Below are positions 6,542 to 12,809 of a DNA stretch of 12,809 nucleotides, piece after piece. The notes under the pieces were generated by a model. That model did not search any database. It worked only from the letters and a program-made list of their open reading frames with translations, and had not been told where the DNA came from. The stretch is taken from NCBI GenBank assembly GCA_964407285.1, contig CAYOVG010000197.1, forward strand, positions 1 through 12,809, in the 5' to 3' direction. Source of the DNA: CAYOVG01 sp964407285. Its GTDB lineage: Bacteria > Desulfobacterota > Syntrophobacteria > Syntrophobacterales > Syntrophobacteraceae. Positions within the stretch are counted from its first letter, which is position 1. The number at the start of each line of letters is the position of its first letter. The translations under genes and the position numbers were made by a program.

Positions 6542-7453
6542 CTATGCCGCGAAGGGATGCTGCAAGGCTTTGAAAACGGATTCATAGATATCCAACCGGA
6601 AGGGAACGCCCAGGGGCAGTACATGATTTTCACACCCGTGGCCGAAGGGGAGGCCGGCCACGACGGGAAAGTCGTACGGCTCCGTCTGTCCGGCTACCAT
6701 GTCCCATATTTCCCGCGGACTGCCGCAGCCGTCGAAATTTCCCAGGACCAGTCCCCCCAGGGCGGGGAGTACTCCCGCCAGTTCGAGATGCGTGATCATG
6801 CGGTCTATCCGGTACACGGCCTCTCCCCGGTCTTCGATGAGGAGTATCGCTCCTCGGGGGTCGGGAAAGTAGGGGGTGCCGAGGAGGTGCGCCATGCAGG
6901 TGAGATTCCCGCCGATAACCGGACCTGTCGCCGACCCCGGCCGGATGACGCGCGCATTCCCCAAATCCCACGCGAAGCCGGCCCCCTCCCGGAGACTTCC
7001 CAGGACTCGCCCGAGACGCCCGGCATCCTCCGCCATGTCCGCCACGAAGTTGGGTCCGTGAAACGTTACCCACTGCATCCGGCTTCGGAAGGCGAGGTGC
7101 AGGAACGTCACGTCGCTGTAACCGAGGAAAATTTTGGGCTTGCGGCGAAGCGTCGCAAAGGGAAGCCCGGGCAGCAGCCTTCCGCTTCCGTATCCCCCCC
7201 GCATGCAGAAGATCGCGGCGACGGCCGGGTCCTCGATAGCCTCCACCAGGTCGCGCGCCCGTTCCTCTTCCGTGCCCGCAAGGTACCCGTTCCGAGCGAA
7301 CAGATGCTTCCCGCGGGCCACCTGGTATCCTTCGTCTTCCAGCATCCCGCACGCTTCGTCGAAACGCTCGACGGCGAAGGGGCTGGATGGGGCTACCAGG
7401 GCGATACGGTCGCCGGGGCGCAGGGGCGCGAGGGGCTGAATAGAACTGCTCAT
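6542..7453 (-). CDS. ldcA: Muramoyltetrapeptide (LD-) carboxypeptidase
   Basis: Peptidase family S66: it removes the terminal D-Ala from murein tetrapeptides in the cytoplasm, giving the tripeptide that Mpl uses. The 303-residue length is normal. The nucleophile lies in GYSDVT (S113), the catalytic Glu in LLIEDRGE (E207) and the His in FGHGCENHVLPLG (H272); their spacing fits the known Ser-His-Glu triad of the Pseudomonas enzyme. RGGYGSGRLLP (85-95) is also family-typical. ATG 7453 overlaps the coaX stop as ATGA, so translation is likely coupled. With the downstream mpl it provides two consecutive recycling steps; the enzyme has no export signal, as expected. Confidence 0.95.
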   Translation of the reverse strand: MSSSIQPLAPLRPGDRIALVAPSSPFAVERFDEACGMLEDEGYQVARGKHLFARNGYLAGTEEERARDLVEAIEDPAVAAIFCMRGGYGSGRLLPGLPFATLRRKPKIFLGYSDVTFLHLAFRSRMQWVTFHGPNFVADMAEDAGRLGRVLGSLREGAGFAWDLGNARVIRPGSATGPVIGGNLTCMAHLLGTPYFPDPRGAILLIEDRGEAVYRIDRMITHLELAGVLPALGGLVLGNFDGCGSPREIWDMVAGQTEPYDFPVVAGLPFGHGCENHVLPLGVPFRLDIYESVFKALQHPFAA

Positions 7454-8226
7454 GCGGCTTTCCGGTTGCGCTCGAAGATGATCTTTAGCCCCTTGAGGGT
7501 CAGGTAATCGTCCACTTCGTCAATTATCGGGCACACGCCCGCGATGAGAGGCGCGAGACCGCCCGTGGCGATGACCTTGAGATCGCCTTTCACTTCGTTC
7601 TTCATCCTCGTTATGATTCCTTCGACCAGGCCTGAATACCCGAACACGATACCCGCGTTCATCGAATCGATCGTATTCTTGGCGATGATGGAGCGGGGAC
7701 GGGCGAAGATTTCCACGCGGGGAAGTTTGGAAGCCTTGTAGAAGAGGGCTTCGCACGAAATCATGATGCCGGGGCTGATGACGCCCCCCATGTACTCTCC
7801 GCGTTCGGAAACGTAGTCGAAAGTGGTGGCGGTCCCGAAATCCACCACGATGGCGGCCTTCCTATACTGCTCGTAAGCCGCTATGGCGTTGACGATCCGG
7901 TCCGCTCCCACTTCCTTGGGATTGTCGTAAAAGATGGGCATGCCGGTCTTGATGCCCGGGCCGACCACGAGAGGCGTGATGCCGAAGTATTTCCTGCAGA
8001 AGCTTTCGACGGTATTGAGGATCGGGGGAACCACGCAGGAAACGATGGCCTCCTTGACTTGCTTCGTGGAAAGATCGAAGGCCTCGAAGAGGTTGCGGAT
8101 CAATATTCCGTATTCGTCCACCGTGGAATTGACCTCCGTGCGGATTCGCCAATCCTGGATCAGCCGGTCTTCCTTGAAGAGTCCCAACACCATATTGGTG
8201 TTTCCAATATCGATGACAAGCAGCAT
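7450..8226 (-). CDS. coaX: Type III pantothenate kinase
   Basis: CoaX phosphorylates pantothenate to 4'-phosphopantothenate, the first step of CoA synthesis. The 258-residue protein has the ASKHA-fold phosphate motif DIGNTN (6-11), VVPP (65-68), GADRIVNA with the catalytic Asp (D109), VDFGTATTFD (128-137), GGVISPGI (147-154) and ATGGLAPLI. ATG 8226 is chosen because the protein family begins exactly at MLLVIDIGNTN and AAGGAAGG lies five bases upstream. The frame continues to ATG 8307 but that extension is not family-like. It is the first gene of the six-gene operon. The birA gene that often precedes coaX is not present here. Confidence 0.95.
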   Translation of the reverse strand: MLLVIDIGNTNMVLGLFKEDRLIQDWRIRTEVNSTVDEYGILIRNLFEAFDLSTKQVKEAIVSCVVPPILNTVESFCRKYFGITPLVVGPGIKTGMPIFYDNPKEVGADRIVNAIAAYEQYRKAAIVVDFGTATTFDYVSERGEYMGGVISPGIMISCEALFYKASKLPRVEIFARPRSIIAKNTIDSMNAGIVFGYSGLVEGIITRMKNEVKGDLKVIATGGLAPLIAGVCPIIDEVDDYLTLKGLKIIFERNRKAA

Positions 8227-8295
8227 ATCAGCCTTCCTTAAGCGTTTACTGTTTCTCTGTATCGGCGAGGTGATGAGGCAATGTCCGGAAGTGAA

Positions 8296-8329
8296 AAGAT
8301 ACATCAAACCGTCGCGCGCCTCAAGTCAA
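8296..8329 (-). promoter_or_regulatory. Possible promoter for the coaX operon
   Basis: On the minus strand TTGAGG (8324-8319) and TATCTT (8301-8296) are 17 bases apart, each 4 of 6 to consensus. A better -35 (TTGACT, 8329-8324) overlaps but lacks a good partner. The leader would be about 60 bases. This is weak evidence based on position and spacing only. Confidence 0.3.
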
Positions 8330-8456
8330 GATAGCCGCTTCGCCGTTTCCGGTTCGAATTCTTCAAGGGAGGCGACCTGCAAGGCGTCCGATTCTCCCTT
8401 TCATATTCCGGCATGGTTCACAGGCCATGAGTTCGAGCCAACACTCGACAGGATTC

Positions 8457-8645
8457 ATCGTCATCCCGGCGCAAGCGGGAATCCGGGCTTCTCGAGGTTT
8501 CCCGGCCCTCCGCTCCCCGCCTGCGCGGGGACAAGCTTCGCGGGGGCGACGGCTTAAGTGTTACCCCGTTTCGAACCATGCCCATATTCCATAGCATACT
8601 TGCGGGACGTTTTCCACAAGACGCGGTCCGGCGCAGGCGGGATGG
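8457..8645. repeat. Cluster of short interspersed palindromic repeats
   Basis: Within the gene-free stretch 8227-8680, a 15-base unit CCGGCGCA(A/G)GCGGGA occurs at 8466-8480 and 8628-8642 in the same orientation. An opposed unit forms a perfect hairpin at 8515-8530 (CCCCGC, CTGC loop, GCGGGG). The first unit sits in a TCATCCCGGCGCAAGCGGG context, close to the widespread TCATTCCCGCGCAAGCGGGAAT family of interspersed repeats. The rest of the stretch shows no coding sequence or RNA gene. Near-identical 13-base direct repeats (GGACGTTT(T/A)CCAC) occur at 8605-8617 and 8644-8656. Confidence 0.65.
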
Positions 8646-8680
8646 ACGTTTACCACGCCACGCATATTCCTCCACGCCGT

Positions 8681-9514
8681 TCACTTGCATCCTGCTGAAA
8701 TTCCGTCCCCTATCCGGATGTTCAGTTCTTCGGCCGCGTTCCCGCGGTTTACGGCGATTTCGAGGTAACCGCAGCTTCCGATGAGGGACAGGGCAGTCCC
8801 CGGTGGCGTGCAGCCGTAGGCGGCGACAACCGGGCCGAAGGTCTTTCCCCCGGTGCTCGCGATCCAGCGCTCCAGCGGGGCGAAGGCTTCCAGCCGTGTC
8901 CGGTGAAGATTGCTGACGGCGTTCCCGAAATGGTCGATGTAGATTATCTCTCCATGGAGTTCGCTTGCTTCCTCCACCATCGCCACGCGATTCCACTCGG
9001 GTTGCAGGGGAGTGCAGGGAGACCCCAAATCGTCGGGGGAGATCCCGCGGGCAAGGTGAGCCGCCACGGGGGCGAAGATGTCACGGCCATGGAAGGTCCC
9101 GCTGATCGTCGGGCGCCACAAAACGGGATTCTCGAGAGACCACGTCTCACGGGGTCGTTCTTTCGGGATGGTCTCCATCACCAGGGCGAAAAGACCGTTG
9201 TCCGGTCCCACGAACCAGTATTCGCCGGCCCGTACGGCCAGGGCCCGGCGCTTCGTTCCCACTCCCGGGTCCACAACCGCCAGGTGGATCGTTCCCGGCG
9301 GAAAATCGGCATGGACGCAGCTCAATATGAACGCTCCGGCCCGAACGTCCTGGGGCGGGATCAGGTGGGTCACGTCCACCATGCGGGCATTGGGGCAAAT
9401 CCCCAGGATCACCCCTTTCATGCTCGCAACGTAACCGTCCTCGAGACCGAAATCCGTCGTAATGGTGATGATCGGCCTCTCGGTTCGCGACGCATCCGGG
9501 ATGTGGTCACTCAT
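8681..9514 (-). CDS. S-adenosylmethionine hydrolase (adenosine-forming), DUF62 family
   Basis: This family, related to fluorinase and chlorinase, uses water to split SAM into adenosine and methionine. The 277 residues include TTDFGLEDGYV (19-29), VDPGVG (81-86), FVGPDNGLF (101-109), FHGRDIFAP (141-149) and IDHFGNAVSN (193-202). The Asp-Arg-His triad that marks the hydrolase branch is present with normal spacing (D82, R89, H142), so a halogenase is unlikely. AAGGAG lies about five bases before ATG 9514. It follows the EamA transporter gene after 48 bases on the same strand, probably in one transcript. Its physiological role is unsettled: SAM or adenosine homeostasis is the usual suggestion. 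Confidence 0.93.
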   Translation of the reverse strand: MSDHIPDASRTERPIITITTDFGLEDGYVASMKGVILGICPNARMVDVTHLIPPQDVRAGAFILSCVHADFPPGTIHLAVVDPGVGTKRRALAVRAGEYWFVGPDNGLFALVMETIPKERPRETWSLENPVLWRPTISGTFHGRDIFAPVAAHLARGISPDDLGSPCTPLQPEWNRVAMVEEASELHGEIIYIDHFGNAVSNLHRTRLEAFAPLERWIASTGGKTFGPVVAAYGCTPPGTALSLIGSCGYLEIAVNRGNAAEELNIRIGDGISAGCK

Positions 9515-9562
9515 TCGACGCTCCTTCGTATCGGACCATTTCGGTTCCCACGGCAGACCGAC

Positions 9563-10636
9563 TCACTCACCATGTCCTTCATCACCATGTCTTTCAGCAT
9601 TTATTCCTCTTGTTCCTCTCCCGCGGATCCGATCGGGGGTACGATCGTCGTAATCCCGCCGGAGTTGCAGCGTGGCGATGGAAGCGATCACCAGGGCCCC
9701 TCCGGCTATCTGCAATGGTTCCAGGGCTTCACCCAGGAAGACGTATGAAACGGCCGCCGCCGCGATAGGTTCCAGTGTAGCCGTGACGCAGGCTCGCGCC
9801 GAACGGAGCAGGCTGATTCCCCCCAGGAAGAGTCCGAAAGGGATAATCGTTCCAAAAATAACGATGTAGAGCATCCAGCCGACTTCCTCGGCCGTATACC
9901 GCCTGGTGGCGAAGTCGAAAGGGGGGTAGGCCACGTTCCAGGTTACGGCCGAAAAGAGCAGGGCATAGAAGAGCACCGTCCAGGGATGGTAACGGCGCAT
10001 CCCGTACTCGCCGCAAACGGAATATGCCGCAAAGGAGATCCCCGAAAAGATGCCTACCACGATTCCCTTCGGGTTCATGGCGGTCGGATCGAGGTGGTAT
10101 CCCCCGACAACCAGGTAACAACCCGATACGGTCCCCGCCATCGCCAGGAGTACCCCGCGGCCGGGCATCTCCCGTTCGACGGCGATGGAGTACAGGGCGA
10201 TGAATACGGGAGAGAGGTATTCCAGGAGGATAGCGGCTGCCACATTGATCAGGCTTATGGAATAGAGATACGTGAACTGGACCAGGGCCATCACCACGCC
10301 TCCGAGTCCGGCGAAGTAGAGTACGTCGCCCCGCGAGATATGGAGCATGCCGCGCTGCGTGCCGAAGAGCCACAAAAACAGCAGCGCCGACGAGAGGGTC
10401 ACGCGCAACTGGATGAGTTGGAACGGATTTACGCCCTGGCTGAACAGGAATTTGGCCGATGATCCGGATACGGCCCACAAGAGGGCGGCGAAAACCACGT
10501 AAAGGTAACCCCGCCCGGGAAGTGGAGCCGGACTCCCGCCGCTTCCCTCGAAGCTTTTCCGGCATCCCGCCGGCAAGGAGCAAACGGGCGCTCCATCCCT
10601 TGCTCCGCGTGCGCCGGGGGCGTCGTTATTCATCAT
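9563..10636 (-). CDS. EamA-family (DMT superfamily) transporter
   Basis: This is an integral inner-membrane protein with two EamA repeats and about ten predicted membrane helices, beginning near residue 43 (GYLYVVFAALLWAVSG). The family moves amino acids, nucleosides, SAM or other small metabolites; the substrate here cannot be read from sequence. Unusual are a roughly 42-residue polar N-terminal tail rich in Gly/Pro/Arg and a charged C-terminal tail of about 30 residues (DDRTPDRIRGRGTRG...). ATG 10636 (or ATG 10633) overlaps the end of the EI24-like gene by 11 bases. The SAM hydrolase gene follows after 48 bases. Confidence 0.9.
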   Translation of the reverse strand: MMNNDAPGARGARDGAPVCSLPAGCRKSFEGSGGSPAPLPGRGYLYVVFAALLWAVSGSSAKFLFSQGVNPFQLIQLRVTLSSALLFLWLFGTQRGMLHISRGDVLYFAGLGGVVMALVQFTYLYSISLINVAAAILLEYLSPVFIALYSIAVEREMPGRGVLLAMAGTVSGCYLVVGGYHLDPTAMNPKGIVVGIFSGISFAAYSVCGEYGMRRYHPWTVLFYALLFSAVTWNVAYPPFDFATRRYTAEEVGWMLYIVIFGTIIPFGLFLGGISLLRSARACVTATLEPIAAAAVSYVFLGEALEPLQIAGGALVIASIATLQLRRDYDDRTPDRIRGRGTRGINAERHGDEGHGE

Positions 10637-11405
10637 TGGCGCCTTTTTTCTCTTCCAGGTATGTTCGAGGGACGCCTGCCCTTATCCGCTCGAAGTACAG
10701 CCTCGTCGCCCCCAGGATGGCGAAAGGAACGAAGATGATCCCGAAAATGGGAATGACCAGGGGCGCCCCGAAGCCCAGGAGGTAGAACTTATGCCGCCAG
10801 ACAACCGCCATCCGCTGCTTGAAGACGATGCAATCCTTGGCGAGCGAAAAATCGACGTAGTTCCAGGCCGCGAAAATGGGCGCCAGAAAAAAGACCGCCA
10901 GGGTCCCGAAGAGGGGAATGAACAGCAGGAGCAAAGGCGCAAGGAGCATGAAGAAACCCTTCTTCAGTTCCTCCCAGACCATCCTCACCTGCTTCAAGGA
11001 GAAGAAATCCACATCCGTGAGGGCCTTATCGCCGTGGTACGTGCGGCTGTAGGCCACGGCGATGTAATCGTAGACGGGAGAGCCGAGTATATTGGCGAAT
11101 ACTATGAAAGTGTAGACCATCACCACCATGATGACCAGGTAGAGAAAGTACCTCACGAAGAACACATATGCGGTGTGGAGCCAGCCGAAGAACGATGACG
11201 ACGACTGGGGGGGAGCGCTCCATATGGTGTTGAGAAGCGTATCGGAATAGCGCGAGAAGAAGTAGAACGCCGCGCCGTACAGGAGGAACGCCACGCAAAA
11301 GGGCAGCAGGGAGAGGAAAAAGAAGGAACGGTGCTGCAAGGCGAACCGAAATCCCTTGCCGTGATATCCCATTCCTTCCCAGAAAGCGCTCATGGATTTG
11401 AACAT
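10626..11405 (-). CDS. EI24/CysZ-like membrane protein
   Basis: This 259-residue inner-membrane protein matches the EI24 domain family, whose bacterial member CysZ is a sulfate permease of similar length (about 250). It shows hydrophobic segments near residues 27-50, 83-108, 150-176 and 205-232. Family-like features include the early GFRFAL, NILGSPVYDYIA (105-116), and a closing GATRLYFER. The start at ATG 11405 has GAGG about six bases upstream. It is the first gene of the EI24-EamA-SAM hydrolase operon. Sulfate uptake is one possibility, but no cys genes are near and I would not name it cysZ. Confidence 0.82.
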   Translation of the reverse strand: MFKSMSAFWEGMGYHGKGFRFALQHRSFFFLSLLPFCVAFLLYGAAFYFFSRYSDTLLNTIWSAPPQSSSSFFGWLHTAYVFFVRYFLYLVIMVVMVYTFIVFANILGSPVYDYIAVAYSRTYHGDKALTDVDFFSLKQVRMVWEELKKGFFMLLAPLLLLFIPLFGTLAVFFLAPIFAAWNYVDFSLAKDCIVFKQRMAVVWRHKFYLLGFGAPLVIPIFGIIFVPFAILGATRLYFERIRAGVPRTYLEEKKGANDE

Positions 11406-11507
11406 AACAGCCTCGCATGGAAGTTGGGGTTATTGATGTGCGGACCTCCTCGAATGGAAAACTCGCCGTTCCGTGAGCGGTCCAAAAGGGGGCGCCTCCA
11501 GTTCGTG

Positions 11508-11556
11508 ATTACGTCGGTTCTTTAAAAATATCACAATATAAGTTATGAACGCCAGA
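11508..11556. promoter_or_regulatory. AT-rich divergent promoter region
   Basis: This is the most AT-rich part of the 240-base gap between the EI24-like gene (minus) and cbiD (plus). On the minus strand TTGTGA (11536-11531) and CGTAAT (11513-11508) are 17 bases apart, a plausible promoter for the EI24 operon. On the plus strand several TATAAG/AATATA-like -10 elements are visible but none has a clear -35 partner. No cobalamin riboswitch signature was recognised. Confidence 0.35.
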
Positions 11557-11572
11557 TGCTTTGTGCTATTGT

Positions 11573-11619
11573 CGTCCCCCGGATTGCGGGACGGGGATAT
11601 ATCCGGAATCAATCCCGTC
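11573..11619 (+). promoter_or_regulatory. Mutually exclusive hairpins upstream of cbiD
   Basis: CGTCCC (11573-11578) can pair with GGGACG (11588-11593). The same GACGGGGAT segment (11590-11598) can instead pair with ATCCCGTC (11612-11619) with one bulged G. Two competing stems ahead of a cobalamin gene could form a leader switch. No T-run terminator follows, and no B12-box consensus is seen, so this is speculative. Confidence 0.25.
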
Positions 11620-11645
11620 TTGGATGGGCCTTCATGGAGAGTACC

Positions 11646-12809
11646 GTGCGGGGAGAAGCAGCGGGAACAGTCCGAAAACGAATGCCGCGGCGCGGATTCA
11701 GCACCGGTACGGCCGCCGCGGCCGCGGCCGGGGCCGCCCTGCGCTCCATAATCACCGGAGAGCAAGTGCGGGTCATGGCTGTACGGCTTCCGGCGGGCTA
11801 TTTCGTACCCATTCCCATTAAGGGCCTTTGGGAAGATGAAGGGGGCGAAGGCCTGTGGGCTTGCGTCGTCAAGGATGGTGGGGACGACCCCGATGCGACC
11901 AACGGCGCTGAAATTCATGTGCGTGTGAATGCAGTTGCGACCGGCACGGCGGGAGAGCATCCTCCGGGCATTTGTCTTATGGCCGGAGAAGGAGTGGGGA
12001 TCGCCACCAAACCGGGACTTCCTGTCAGGGTGGGGGAACCCGCCGTGAACCCGACGCCGCGGGAGATGCTTGCCCGGAATCTTACGGAAGAGCTTCTCCG
12101 GAAGCTTCCTGATGGTGAAGGTGGTATCGAAGGCATTCGTTCTGTCGCTCCCGCTGTCCCGGCTTGCTATACGGGACCGGTGGACAAACGGTCCGGTGTT
12201 CCGGGCCGTTTGTCCCGCCGCGGTTCCGGCAGTGCGGCCTCAGGCGTTTTCCTGCCTTTCAGCACGGAGGATGCCCGGCTGCAAAATATTTTGCTCGACG
12301 TGGAGATTCGCGTTCCCGGGGGCGATGTCCTGGCGAAGCGTACTCTGAATCCGCGGCTCGGGATAGTGGGCGGGATTTCCATACTGGGGACCACGGGGAT
12401 CGTCAAGCCGTTCTCCCACAAGGCCTATGAAGAGACTATCGATGTCGCCCTGTCGGTTGCGGCGTCCAACGGCTGCGAGGAGATCGTGCTGAGCACCGGT
12501 GGAAAGAGCGAGCATTTCGCCCGCGCGGCCCTGCCGGGGCTGCGAGCGGAAGCATTCGTTCAGATAGTCGATTTTTTTGCGTACGGGGTGCGCAAAGCCG
12601 GGGAGATGGGGTTTCGCCGCATCGTGCACAGCGTCTTTTTCGGCAAAGCAGTCAAAATGGCCCAGGGCCATGAGTACACCCACGCCCACGAGGTTCCCCT
12701 GGACCTGGGACCCCTGGCCCGGCTGGCGGACAGTTTCGGACGCTACGGCGATGCGTTCCGCGGGACTCTCGCCGAAGCCAACACCGCCCGGCACGCGCTG
12801 GAATACGTC
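11646..12809 (+). CDS. cbiD: Cobalt-precorrin-5B C(1)-methyltransferase, 3' end outside the window
   Basis: CbiD methylates C-1 of cobalt-precorrin-5B with SAM in the anaerobic (early cobalt insertion) route to cobalamin. The frame is open to the last base, giving 388 codons. Counting from GTG 11646, family signatures are GFSTGT followed by an alanine run (17-28), KDGGDDPDATNGAEI (76-90), GEGVGIATKPGL and GEPAVNPTPREML in the next 60 residues, LGTTGIVKPFS (247-257), and FFGKAVKMAQGHEYTHAH near the end. Families of about 370 residues suggest only a short piece is missing. GTG 11646 has GGAGAG four bases upstream; ATG 11634 and ATG 11682 in the same frame are alternatives. Divergent from the EI24 operon; no other cobalamin gene is in the window. 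Confidence 0.93.
   Translation, partial: MRGEAAGTVRKRMPRRGFSTGTAAAAAAGAALRSIITGEQVRVMAVRLPAGYFVPIPIKGLWEDEGGEGLWACVVKDGGDDPDATNGAEIHVRVNAVATGTAGEHPPGICLMAGEGVGIATKPGLPVRVGEPAVNPTPREMLARNLTEELLRKLPDGEGGIEGIRSVAPAVPACYTGPVDKRSGVPGRLSRRGSGSAASGVFLPFSTEDARLQNILLDVEIRVPGGDVLAKRTLNPRLGIVGGISILGTTGIVKPFSHKAYEETIDVALSVAASNGCEEIVLSTGGKSEHFARAALPGLRAEAFVQIVDFFAYGVRKAGEMGFRRIVHSVFFGKAVKMAQGHEYTHAHEVPLDLGPLARLADSFGRYGDAFRGTLAEANTARHALEYV

Noticed and set aside
5308..6633. Longer 441-residue start for the serine hydrolase
   Set aside because: The extra 56 residues overlap the ldcA end, are proline/serine-rich and not family-like; ATG 6465 fits the domain start better.
8314..8375. tRNA-like piece: GGTTCGAATTC with flanking CGCCTC/GAGGCG
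   Set aside because: The T-arm stem does not pair and the span of about 60 bases is too short for a tRNA.
11441..11452. Strong minus-strand Shine-Dalgarno GAGGAGGT about 40 bases upstream of the EI24-like gene
   Set aside because: No start codon at workable spacing opens a useful frame; probably chance.

Overview
The window looks like chromosome from a strictly anaerobic, moderately GC-rich Gram-negative bacterium. A member of the former Deltaproteobacteria (Desulfobacterota) is my best guess. The reasons are pyruvate:ferredoxin oxidoreductase subunits, the anaerobic B12 enzyme CbiD, the iron-sulfur enzyme QueH, an Mpl/LdcA peptidoglycan-recycling pair, and short GC-rich palindromic repeats of the kind common in that group. 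The taxonomic call is inference from gene content only.

Bases 1-1400: the end of a phosphatidylserine decarboxylase-like gene whose frame is broken by one TGA, then an intergenic stretch with a perfect 24-bp inverted repeat and related palindromes, then a convergent conserved-looking protein of unknown function (minus strand). A good sigma70-type promoter follows. Bases 1397-2430 (plus strand): porC and porD, the gamma and delta subunits of a pyruvate/2-oxoacid:ferredoxin oxidoreductase. No porA or porB adjoins them.

Bases 2475-8226 (minus strand, transcribed right to left): a tightly packed operon coaX (type III pantothenate kinase) - ldcA (LD-carboxypeptidase) - beta-lactamase-fold serine hydrolase - mpl (murein peptide ligase) - queH (epoxyqueuosine reductase) - ArsM/UbiE-like methyltransferase. 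Most junctions overlap by 4-17 bases. LdcA and Mpl are successive steps of murein peptide recycling; CoaX and QueH serve CoA and queuosine synthesis and are probably there for co-expression only.

Bases 8227-8680: a gene-free stretch of about 450 bases carrying a cluster of short palindromic repeats and a possible promoter for coaX. Bases 8681-11405 (minus strand): a second operon, EI24/CysZ-like membrane protein - EamA/DMT transporter - SAM hydrolase (DUF62). A divergent AT-rich promoter region separates it from cbiD (plus strand), which runs off the right edge.

I see no CRISPR array, insertion sequence, phage gene, tRNA or rRNA. Most of the window is ordinary chromosomal housekeeping. The points most worth checking are the interrupted decarboxylase, the palindromic repeats, the orphan porCD pair with an unusual first cluster motif, the leaderless serine hydrolase between two murein-recycling genes, and the ArsM-like methyltransferase.
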